Under the pieces are notes generated by a model. The model was given only the letters and a program-made list of their open reading frames with translations, did no database searches and was not told the DNA's origin. This document shows positions 17,351 to 24,487 of a stretch of DNA of 36,228 nt, piece after piece. Numbering within the stretch: position 1 is the first letter of the stretch; each line of letters begins with the position of its first letter. The position numbers and the translations under genes were made by a program. Origin of the DNA: Bacteriovoracaceae bacterium. GTDB taxonomy: Bacteria; Bdellovibrionota; Bacteriovoracia; Bacteriovoracales; Bacteriovoracaceae. The stretch covers positions 1 through 36,228 of the forward strand of contig JAGSHI010000025.1 of NCBI GenBank assembly GCA_023954635.1, in the 5' to 3' direction.

Positions 17351-18385
17351 CTAATTCTTTTTTTCGAGCTGTTCTTTCAATCGCTTATGAAGCCTGTCTC
17401 TTAAACCCTTTAAATTTTCCAAAACTTTAATGGTTTCAGACCTTTCGTCACCTTTGAGGGCCTCTATCTTTTTATCTAATTCATTGATTTGATCTTTCAA
17501 ATTTTCAATTGTTTCTGCCTGATCGGCCTTATCAAAAATAAGTTCTTCAATTTCGACATCATTATTTTCAGATGAGTTAGACCTATACTTAATTTTTGGA
17601 GTGAAGGTTGTTGTTTCAGGGAAAACCCTCTGATTCATAATTGTAGGGGATGCAATCTCAATTCCGTTATTGTGAAGACAATCCAGCATCATTTTTCTAA
17701 GTCTCGCCTTCGTAGTGATTAACTTCCTCGTCTCTTTTAGAAAACCAGCTATTCTCCATGTTACTGAATAATCTCCAAGTGACATTATATGGACAAAAGA
17801 TTCTTCTAGACCGGTTTTCTCCGAGGCCTTAATGAGTGCTGCTTCAATATCATTTGGATTAACATCGTAACCAAGGCTTACGTTTTCTGTAACAAGAGTT
17901 CCATTAGAATGAATTACTTTTAAAGGGCGAGTAACCAAATGTAAGTTTGGAATAATCGCAAGGTCTTTGTCTTCAAGCTGTATTTCAGTATGAAGAAGTC
18001 CTAGTTCAGTGACTCTACCAAAATATGTATCTACTCTAAGAAAGTCACCCGGATCAAACTTACGAAGAGTTCTAATCATGAAACCTGCCATAATGTTTCC
18101 AAGAAAAGTTGTTGAAGAAAGGGCGATGGCAGCAGTGAGTAAAATTCCAATTAAACTTAGAAGTTGGCCTTTTGTATTTTCACTAAGAGGAGTTGCGAGA
18201 ATAAGAACAATGATAAACGAAACCGTAAGAATCAAAAGACTGAGCTGGGCCCCAACTTGGGATCTCTCAACTCGTTTTTTCGCTTTGTAATCTAGTATCT
18301 TTTTAATACTAAACAGGAGGATGACTCCAAAAACCATTGATGAACCAAAAGGGGTCCATGCCATTACTAAGTCGTGTAGATCCAT
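17351..18385 (-). CDS. MscS-type mechanosensitive channel
   Basis: 344 residues from the ATG at 18385, which has AGGA upstream; a longer in-frame start at 18550 would overlap the divergent gene. Three transmembrane segments fall about 14-30, 45-63 and 72-105. The MscS pore/beta-domain signature is seen as TTFLGNIMAGFMIRTLRKFDPGDFLRV, with IPNLHLVTRPL following. The C-terminal 60 residues (ADQAETIENLKDQINELDKK onward) form a predicted coiled coil not present in the minimal MscS. Acts as an emergency release valve under hypo-osmotic shock. Convergent with the protease gene. Confidence 0.88.
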   Translation of the reverse strand: MDLHDLVMAWTPFGSSMVFGVILLFSIKKILDYKAKKRVERSQVGAQLSLLILTVSFIIVLILATPLSENTKGQLLSLIGILLTAAIALSSTTFLGNIMAGFMIRTLRKFDPGDFLRVDTYFGRVTELGLLHTEIQLEDKDLAIIPNLHLVTRPLKVIHSNGTLVTENVSLGYDVNPNDIEAALIKASEKTGLEESFVHIMSLGDYSVTWRIAGFLKETRKLITTKARLRKMMLDCLHNNGIEIASPTIMNQRVFPETTTFTPKIKYRSNSSENNDVEIEELIFDKADQAETIENLKDQINELDKKIEALKGDERSETIKVLENLKGLRDRLHKRLKEQLEKKN

Positions 18386-18536
18386 AAAATTCCTGTTTTC
18401 AATAAGTTGTGAAAAATTCTCTCTTATCTTAAATAAAATGACTAGAGGACAACTGGTTGAAATCACATAAGTTTCACTAAAAAAAAAAGAAATAAAGCCG
18501 ATAGGTACAGGGTGAGAATAAACGAGTGAGTAAAAA

Positions 18537-19517
18537 ATGAATTCAATCAAGTACTGTTTTGTCCTTTTAGCGATCGCTTTATTGCCTGTAACGACATTGG
18601 CGGATTTGCAGAGTCGAATGCTTGCAGTTGAACTTACTCGTCAAAAGGGAGTTAATAAACGACTCCTTGATTTTAAAAAAGACCTAGAAAAGGCAAAGAG
18701 CCTAAAAGAATTTATTCCCTCTATCAAAAAATATGCATCCAAAAAAGAAGACCAAAAGTGGTTATCAGATCTTTTTCATAAAAATGGAGATATTGAAACT
18801 CCAACAGTTGAATATATGGATAAGGTTGTCGTCTTTAACTGGAAGAAAACTGGAAAAAAAATTACATTTGAAGTAGATACCAAAAAGGGAACTGTTTCAT
18901 TTAAGAATAAAACAGTACTTTTTAAAGGTGAGTCAGTCGAAAGCTTAGCTCTTAAGCTAAACAATATGAGAATTTTTTCTTCTCATACAAATAATATATT
19001 TATAAATGAGGCCCATGCTGTTTTTGGTGCGGCTCTCCTTTTTACAGGTTTAATTTCTTTAGTTGTGGATGTCGCTGTTTCACGTCTCACTAAATCAGGG
19101 TGTGCTGATAGGTTTAAGACTACTCAAAGATCTTTTCAGGCCATCTATGCTTCTTGTATTACTGATACAATAAGCGTTTTTGAAAACCCTGCAGCAAAAG
19201 AACATACTTATACTCACAATTTCCTGCAAGATGTTCAAAGTCGCCTCGATGCAATGGGAGACCACCATTGGAAATGTGAAAACTCTATTCAAGAAGAATT
19301 CTATTACTGGAACTTCTTTTCAACTTCTAGTTGTGTAAGTTCAACTGATTCTGAACAAATTTGTAAAACTATGGATTCTATCGATAAATGTCTTTCTTAC
19401 TTTGGGAAACTTAAACCTTCTAGAGTAAACCAGCAAAGAGGTATTAAGCCTTACGAAGTTCTTGATTATATCGAACAATTTGGTGGTAACCATAATGGTA
19501 GTGGGACCGCTAGGTAA
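18537..19517 (+). CDS. Secreted protein of unknown function
   Basis: 326 residues with a signal peptide ending TTLA (about 1-22). I recognise no domain. A hydrophobic stretch (HAVFGAALLFTGLISLVVDVAV, about 160-181) splits a Lys-rich N-terminal half from a C-terminal half with seven cysteines (including CADRF, YASC, WKC, SSCVSS, QIC and DKC). This suggests a membrane-tethered or disulfide-bonded periplasmic protein. The 151 nt between the MscS start and this ATG contain no other gene. Confidence 0.65.
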   Translation: MNSIKYCFVLLAIALLPVTTLADLQSRMLAVELTRQKGVNKRLLDFKKDLEKAKSLKEFIPSIKKYASKKEDQKWLSDLFHKNGDIETPTVEYMDKVVVFNWKKTGKKITFEVDTKKGTVSFKNKTVLFKGESVESLALKLNNMRIFSSHTNNIFINEAHAVFGAALLFTGLISLVVDVAVSRLTKSGCADRFKTTQRSFQAIYASCITDTISVFENPAAKEHTYTHNFLQDVQSRLDAMGDHHWKCENSIQEEFYYWNFFSTSSCVSSTDSEQICKTMDSIDKCLSYFGKLKPSRVNQQRGIKPYEVLDYIEQFGGNHNGSGTAR

Positions 19518-19518
19518 T

Positions 19519-19710
19519 TTAGTCGTCCAATCTTAAGGCATTAAAAGATGTGACTTTTCCGTCATCGATTGAGTAGTTAATTGTGATGGGTCGACAACAT
19601 ACTTCACAATCTTCAATATATTCTTGTTTTCCGTAAAAGGTTTCAAAAATCATAGAGACACTGCTAAAGCAGTAAGGACATTGAAAGAAGTACTCTTCTT
19701 CTCCTTCCAT
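19519..19710 (-). CDS. CPXCG-type Cys-rich zinc-ribbon protein
   Basis: 63 residues with two Cys pairs, C11/C14 (QCPYCF) and C35/C38 (DCEVCCRP), and an acidic N-terminus. This matches the small CPXCG family of predicted zinc ribbons, function unknown. Its ATG overlaps the TAA of the upstream peptide-binding-protein gene by one nt (TAATG), so both are likely translated from one message. Confidence 0.8.
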   Translation of the reverse strand: MEGEEEYFFQCPYCFSSVSMIFETFYGKQEYIEDCEVCCRPITINYSIDDGKVTSFNALRLDD

Positions 19711-21449
19711 TAGAATTTTTCCAAAAACTTTTTCTTAAGATGAAGATCAATATCATAATACTGTTCTAGGCCACCTGTTGCTTCTGCTGGTACATAGTTT
19801 TTGAGCCAGCCTTGTCTAAGAAAGAAGTCCTTTGCATGAACAAGAGGGAGAAGAGGAACGTTTTCTAATGCAATTCTGTTCATGGCCATAAAGCTCATTT
19901 CTTGGATGGAGAGGTCAGTACTTTCAAGGGCCTTTCTATAAAGTTCATCAAACTTTTTATTAGTATGTCCCATTCGATTATAAGAACCTGGCCAGTTTGG
20001 TCCGTAGAGCAAGTCAAAAAATTGGAATCCAGTTGGAAGACCTACAAACCAGGCGAGGTAAAATATTTGGTAAGTTCCTTTTTGGGCCTTTTCTAATAGC
20101 TTGCCCCAAGCGACCATTTCAACTCTTGCATTAATCCCAACTTTTTTCATTTCTTTGACAAAGAATTCTCCAATTTGTCTTGCGAGGGTTGAGCTTCTAA
20201 CAGTTAAAACAATCTCTGGAAGTCCTTTTCCATTTGGATAACCTGCAAGCTTTAGTTCTTGTTTGGCCTTATCAATCTTTGGACCAATGAACTTACTTTT
20301 CATTGGAGGATTATTCCCAAGTATTCCCGGAGGGAGGATGGTGTTTGCTATATCAGCTGTTCCATTAAAAAAGAGTCTATTGTATTCATATTGATCAAAG
20401 GCGTAAGCGATGGCCCTTCTTAGATGTTTATTCTTTAAAAACTTATCTTTGTTATTAAATCCAAAATAATAAACATTAGAGTTACTCGGAGTAATCCCAA
20501 GACTAATATTTTTACTTAACATTTCTGGGGAAAGGGACTTAGAGGGGGTTATCGCTTGTGAAAAATTATCCTTGGGTACTTCAAGATAATCGAGTTTTCC
20601 TTTCATGAAGTTAAGCCACTGAGTTTGTGACTCATTAATAACATGAACGACAATCTTTTCAAGAAAAGGAACTTCCTTTCCGGCATATTCTTTTACGTAT
20701 TCTTCAAATCTTTTGTTGGAAGTATTAGGAAAGAGTTTTTTCCTATAGCTTTTATTTCTTGAATATTGAATTCTACTTTTTCTTACATAGCTATCGAGAA
20801 CAAAGGGTCCTGTTCCAACGACATTATTTGAAAGGTCGTTTTTGTAATATTCAAGGGCCTCTCTTGGGATTGGGGCAGTACTGGGAGTTGTGAGGTCATT
20901 AACAAAATATAGATTTGCTGATTTAAGAGTTATTTGAAGAGTGTATTCATCTATGACTTTCACTCCTTCTAGAGGGAGATCATAATTAGTCTTATCGAGC
21001 TTTCTATTTTGCTCGTACCATTCTTCAAGACCTTTAATTTGTTTTTTCCAATAACCAAAATGAGGAGAACTTAAATGAGGATCGGCAATCCTTTTAAATG
21101 TCGTAACGAAATCCATTGCTCTAACAAATCTTTCACCTTTAATACATTTGCAGGGGTGGTACTTAACTCCTTTTCTTATTTTAAATGTATAAATGGTTTT
21201 TCCATTTGAGAGACTTGGAAGTTCTTCTGCGAGTGAAGGCAGTACTTCATAGGGACCATTAAAAGGATGAGTCTCAAGGAGTGACTCGTAAACTTTTCCA
21301 AGTTGTATGAGTGAGGCCAGCCCAGTAGTCATTTGGGGATCAAAATGGGTGAGAGGAGATGAAACCTGATTGAGAACTTTGGTATTTAAACCACTATTGT
21401 TCTTGCTACAGGATGTCAAAACCAACAAAATTAGAAGGATATACTTCAC
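19710..21449 (-). CDS. ABC transporter peptide-binding lipoprotein (SBP family 5)
   Basis: 579-residue OppA/DppA-type solute-binding protein anchored by a lipobox (LTSC, C14). Family features: the N-terminal FDPQMTTGLASLIQLGKVYE block, YTFKIRKGVKYHP, the VVGTGPFVLDSY segment, RRAIAYAFDQYEYN, and a late WFVGLPTGFQFFDLLYGPN. It presumably binds oligopeptides for import. No permease or ATPase genes adjoin it in this window, so it is an orphan binding protein here. Confidence 0.88.
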   Translation of the reverse strand: MKYILLILLVLTSCSKNNSGLNTKVLNQVSSPLTHFDPQMTTGLASLIQLGKVYESLLETHPFNGPYEVLPSLAEELPSLSNGKTIYTFKIRKGVKYHPCKCIKGERFVRAMDFVTTFKRIADPHLSSPHFGYWKKQIKGLEEWYEQNRKLDKTNYDLPLEGVKVIDEYTLQITLKSANLYFVNDLTTPSTAPIPREALEYYKNDLSNNVVGTGPFVLDSYVRKSRIQYSRNKSYRKKLFPNTSNKRFEEYVKEYAGKEVPFLEKIVVHVINESQTQWLNFMKGKLDYLEVPKDNFSQAITPSKSLSPEMLSKNISLGITPSNSNVYYFGFNNKDKFLKNKHLRRAIAYAFDQYEYNRLFFNGTADIANTILPPGILGNNPPMKSKFIGPKIDKAKQELKLAGYPNGKGLPEIVLTVRSSTLARQIGEFFVKEMKKVGINARVEMVAWGKLLEKAQKGTYQIFYLAWFVGLPTGFQFFDLLYGPNWPGSYNRMGHTNKKFDELYRKALESTDLSIQEMSFMAMNRIALENVPLLPLVHAKDFFLRQGWLKNYVPAEATGGLEQYYDIDLHLKKKFLEKF

Positions 21450-21544
21450 TATTAACCTCTGGGATTTTGATTATTGTACCTAAAAAACATTGGGTCTAAA
21501 AATGATTCTTTTAAAAGGTAGTTGAGAAACCAGTAAAACTTGGC

Positions 21545-21589
21545 CTGTTCCAACTTTTGGATCAGTTTTGGATCAGTCTGTTCCAAAAT
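21545..21589. promoter_or_regulatory. Nested direct and inverted repeats, possible operator
   Basis: CTGTTCCAA occurs at 21545-21553 and 21578-21586, exactly 33 nt apart. Between them TTTTGGATCAG is repeated in perfect tandem (21555-21565 and 21566-21576). TTTTGGA (21566-21572) and TCCAAAA (21582-21588) also form an inverted repeat. GGGG/CCCC follows at 21590-21600. The 11- and 33-nt spacings place copies on one face of DNA. The array lies 50-95 nt before the lipoprotein start at 21639, within a 189-nt gap that has no gene. Confidence 0.45.
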
Positions 21590-21638
21590 GGGGAGTCCCC
21601 CTTTAATCTGCCTTTAGGAATTCAACAAAGGATATATA

Positions 21639-22298
21639 ATGAAAAAAATAATTCCATTACTACTTCTCTTAATACTTACAAGTTGCGCCAGTTATCAGGC
21701 AGGAGAGTTTGCAGTTCATGAAACAGGAAATCATCCAAATAATGTTCCCATTAAAGCGAAGGTTGATTCAGTTTATACGAACTCGCCATTTGTTTTTGTG
21801 AACTTTACTTTTGGTAATAAAAACGTTGATTGGGTTCGAGTTAAAAGTATCAAAATCTCCCAAACTCCAGAGCTTTCTAAGGCGAATATCGTGATGGGGG
21901 ATGACCTATCCTCGTGGGCAGAAAGTATGAAACATAAAATTGCAATTGATAATCATAATAGACAAGTCTTTATTGGTTCTGTGACAACAGCTTTAGCCGC
22001 TGCTGCAGTCGTTGGAGCCTCTAAAGGAAATGTTAACCTCGCTTATGGATCTTTGGGGGCCATGACGGCAGTCACGGGTATAGATGAGGTAAGTAAAGTT
22101 ATAGCAAAGGCAAATGATGCTGAAAGGAGTCGAATGATTCCCGATGATCATTTGCTGGCGCCATTTTCAATTCCGCCTGGGCTAGTCACTAAAAGATGGA
22201 TTTTGCTTCAGAGTAAAACTGGCAAATTCCCTTCCAAGATTGGATTTGAAGTCGAGTACATCGACGGAAAATCTGCCAATTATAGTGTTATTATCTAG
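21639..22298 (+). CDS. Lipoprotein of unknown function
   Basis: 219 residues with lipobox LTSC (C16). The central part holds an Ala/Gly-rich hydrophobic helix (FIGSVTTALAAAAVVGAS, about 111-128). The flanks look beta-rich (VFVNFTFGNKNVDWVRVKSIKI at the front, GFEVEYIDGKSANYSVII at the end). I recognise no family. Its stop shares the palindromic CTAG (22295-22298) with the convergent outer-membrane-protein gene. It may be controlled by the repeat array at 21545-21589. Confidence 0.65.
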   Translation: MKKIIPLLLLLILTSCASYQAGEFAVHETGNHPNNVPIKAKVDSVYTNSPFVFVNFTFGNKNVDWVRVKSIKISQTPELSKANIVMGDDLSSWAESMKHKIAIDNHNRQVFIGSVTTALAAAAVVGASKGNVNLAYGSLGAMTAVTGIDEVSKVIAKANDAERSRMIPDDHLLAPFSIPPGLVTKRWILLQSKTGKFPSKIGFEVEYIDGKSANYSVII

Positions 22299-23317
22299 AA
22301 CGTAAAATCGATGCCGGCGGAGTAGCCTAACTGAGTCAGGTCCTTATACTTTTCAGTGTAGGTAACATTAGTATTGTGATCGAGGTCATGCTCGCTGATA
22401 CTTTTAAACTCCGCCCCAAGGTTAACAGAGAGATTCTCACTGAAGTTCCAATATGCAGTAAGACCAAAGGCGATATCTGATTGAGCTTCAAGAGTGTAAT
22501 TATAGAAGTTAGATGTTGTATCGTTTATAGTTTGCTCACCAACTTTATTAAGACTGATTTGGCCAAGAATATGAACTTGATCAATCATTTCAAAGAGTAA
22601 TTTTGCTTGGAAAGAGAAGTCCATATAAGAATCAATTTTGAAAACTCTGTGAGTTCTATTTAAAGCATCATAATCTTTATATTCTCTTTCCATATTCATT
22701 TGAGTAAGGAAATTGAAACTCCACTGAAATTGATCGATATCTTGATTGATACCAGCTCCAAGTCTTAACCTGTGTCCACCCCAGTAAGCATTACCTTCAA
22801 AATTATTTGTTTGAATAGGATTTGTACTAATACTACTATCACCAACTTCTCGATCACCGATGCTAAAAGAAAATGCGCCAAATATATCGAGATTAAATCC
22901 GCCTTCTCCTGGGAGAGGTATCCTATACCTTGATTTGATAAAAGGATCTTGAATCCCTAAGTTTTTAATAGGGGCATCATAATAATTATTCGTTGTATCA
23001 CCTGAGTTTATAGTTGCGCCATTAATGGTCATTGATGAAATAGAAGTTTCATCTTTTATTGTTATGTCCATTTCCATACCAACTTCAAAATTTTTGAAAA
23101 TTGCAAAAGTTAATGAGTTGCTTTGAACAATAGTAGACCTTTCAAACTCTTCAATTTTTATACTTGGAGTTATCATTGTTCTGGTTAATTTTTTATTTCC
23201 AAATTCTAGGTTTGATTTGAGGTGAAGATTGCCTGCTTCTGGCATAAAATCCACATCAGTGACACCTGCTATTACAGTAGTTGTAAACATGACTAAAACT
23301 AGACTTAGTGCTTTCAT
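22295..23317 (-). CDS. Predicted outer-membrane beta-barrel protein
   Basis: 340 residues with a signal peptide ending VIAG (about 1-18). After it come many amphipathic strands with aromatic girdles and Asn/Asp-rich turns, and a C-terminal YSAGIDFTF whose terminal Phe is a Bam signal. This suggests a transporter-type or structural barrel; no specific family is recognised. Convergent with the lipoprotein at 21639, and separated from the plus-strand DUF3592 gene by 82 nt. Confidence 0.68.
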   Translation of the reverse strand: MKALSLVLVMFTTTVIAGVTDVDFMPEAGNLHLKSNLEFGNKKLTRTMITPSIKIEEFERSTIVQSNSLTFAIFKNFEVGMEMDITIKDETSISSMTINGATINSGDTTNNYYDAPIKNLGIQDPFIKSRYRIPLPGEGGFNLDIFGAFSFSIGDREVGDSSISTNPIQTNNFEGNAYWGGHRLRLGAGINQDIDQFQWSFNFLTQMNMEREYKDYDALNRTHRVFKIDSYMDFSFQAKLLFEMIDQVHILGQISLNKVGEQTINDTTSNFYNYTLEAQSDIAFGLTAYWNFSENLSVNLGAEFKSISEHDLDHNTNVTYTEKYKDLTQLGYSAGIDFTF

Positions 23318-23399
23318 CGGTCTTTCATCCTTGAGAAATAGTTCGTACGGTTATTATAACCTAAATGATTGTAATCTAGAGACATGGTACAATTTTTCC

Positions 23400-23888
23400 A
23401 TGGCCAACTTAGAAGATAAACCTGAGCAAGAGCTTTCGAAAATAAAACTTGGGACGATGATTCATTACTCATTACTATGGACTCATTTTGTCGGGATTTG
23501 TATCGTGCTTGGGATGGGGGCCTACGGCCTTAAACAATATAAACTTCTAAATCCACCAAGAATCTCAGCTAAGGTTTTAAGCTACGAAGTAAATAATGAA
23601 AAGGAAGATCCTTACTTCCCTGTATTTGAATATGAGTATGCCGGAAAAAAATATAAAAAAATTTCTGATGAAGGCTACTGGAGTGAAGTGTTTGAAGTTG
23701 GATCGATTGTCGAACTTGAGTATATAGAAGGATTGCCTGAAACAGCTACTAACAGAAAACTAAACCCACAGGCGAGTGAGAAGTTAGATGATGCAATAGT
23801 GGTTTTTTGTATTGGTTTAGTACTTTTTATTTTTCCATTTTTTATGCGAATATTTCTTAAGTGGAATGCGAAAGTTAGATCCTTCTAA
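23400..23888 (+). CDS. DUF3592-type two-helix membrane protein
   Basis: 162 residues. A first transmembrane helix (about 23-43, HFVGICIVLGMGAYGL) is followed by a beta-rich domain containing YFPVFEYEYAGKKYKKISDEG and FEVGSIVELEY, the DUF3592 pattern. A second helix lies at the end (AIVVFCIGLVLFIFPFFMRIFL). Function unknown. The ATG at 23400 is chosen because upstream in-frame sequence is antisense to the neighbouring barrel gene's start. No strong ribosome binding site is seen. Its last 72 nt are antisense to a small lipoprotein gene. Confidence 0.65.
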   Translation: MANLEDKPEQELSKIKLGTMIHYSLLWTHFVGICIVLGMGAYGLKQYKLLNPPRISAKVLSYEVNNEKEDPYFPVFEYEYAGKKYKKISDEGYWSEVFEVGSIVELEYIEGLPETATNRKLNPQASEKLDDAIVVFCIGLVLFIFPFFMRIFLKWNAKVRSF

Positions 23889-23975
23889 CTCTGAAGTAAT
23901 TTCTTCTTGGTTACAACCTGTAAACATAAAAGCGATAACAAATAGAAAAGTAAGTGTGATTAGTTTTCTGATCAT
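23817..23975 (-). CDS. Small lipoprotein (52 residues), antisense to the DUF3592 3' end
   Basis: A short reading frame of 53 codons including the stop. It begins MIRKLITLTFLFVIAF, has a clear lipobox FTGC with C21, and then a 31-residue polar tail ending in a Lys/Trp/Tyr-rich stretch. GGGGGA lies six nt upstream of the ATG (23973-23975), a good ribosome binding site. The leader, lipobox and ribosome binding site together make this a likely real gene although it is short. It overlaps the convergent DUF3592 gene by 72 nt. It may be an entericidin-like small envelope lipoprotein; function unknown. Confidence 0.6.
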   Translation of the reverse strand: MIRKLITLTFLFVIAFMFTGCNQEEITSELEGSNFRIPLKKYSHKKWKNKKY

Positions 23976-24005
23976 TTTTTCCCCCAGTCCTTGGCCATCG
24001 TTAGT

Positions 24006-24023
24006 GAATCCCTTTGTGGATTC
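24006..24023. repeat. Inverted repeat, possible activator site upstream of the sigma-54-like promoter
   Basis: GAATCC (24006-24011) and GGATTC (24018-24023) are a perfect six-base inverted repeat around CTTTGT. It lies about 137 nt upstream of the sigma-54-like -24 element at 24158, the usual distance for enhancer-binding protein sites. It could equally be a weak stem-loop at the end of the preceding transcripts. Confidence 0.35.
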
Positions 24024-24157
24024 GATAGTTCTACTTTTATATAAAGCAAGGAATGGGCCAGAAATAAGCCATCAAAATCAGCAAGTTAGGTCGAAATTAG
24101 TGTCTAAAAAACTGACAGTGTATAAAGTTTTCATGACACTCTTGAAACGCAAAAATG

Positions 24158-24174
24158 TTGGCATGTCCTTTGCT
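24158..24174 (+). promoter_or_regulatory. Sigma-54-like promoter
   Basis: TTGGCATGTCCTTTGCT matches the sigma-54 pattern (YTGGCAYR, four bases, TTGCW). GG (24160-24161) and GC (24172-24173) have the required 12-nt offset. Transcription would begin near 24185, about 37 nt before the ATG at 24222. No sigma-54 activator gene is in the window. Confidence 0.55.
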
Positions 24175-24221
24175 CTATATAATTAGAAAGAGAGTTAAAT
24201 GTTCATAAAGAGGAGAGACCT

Positions 24222-24464
24222 ATGTCTAAACTATTGTCAGCTGTTGTAATTCTAACGTTTTCAATTTCATTAAGTGCTAATGCTGCTAAACCAAATGCCT
24301 GCTCAAGAGCAATTGAGAAATGTAATACTCAAATCCAAGCTCTTCATAATGCTCTTTCAACAGTTGAAGAAAGAGAGAATCCAAATGCGGCTGATCAGCT
24401 TAGTGACATGCTCCAAGATAAAAAGATTCAATGTGGAGATGATATTAGTGATGCTTGTTCATAA
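24222..24464 (+). CDS. Small secreted four-cysteine protein
   Basis: 80 residues with a classic signal peptide (1-21, ending ANA). The mature 59-residue part has cysteines at about 27, 34, 72 and 79, likely forming two disulfides around a charged helix (RAIEKCNTQIQALHNAL). I recognise no family. The strong AGGAG at 24211-24215 and the sigma-54-like promoter upstream suggest regulated, high-level expression. It is 23 nt from the next lipoprotein gene and probably co-transcribed with it. Confidence 0.7.
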   Translation: MSKLLSAVVILTFSISLSANAAKPNACSRAIEKCNTQIQALHNALSTVEERENPNAADQLSDMLQDKKIQCGDDISDACS

Positions 24465-24487
24465 AAATTAAAAAAGGCTATATAAAG

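Noticed and set aside
23866-24186. A 106-codon plus-strand open frame after the DUF3592 gene
   Set aside because: No ribosome binding site, no domain, overlaps the convincing minus-strand lipoprotein, and its end runs through the sigma-54-like promoter; composition is that of non-coding DNA.
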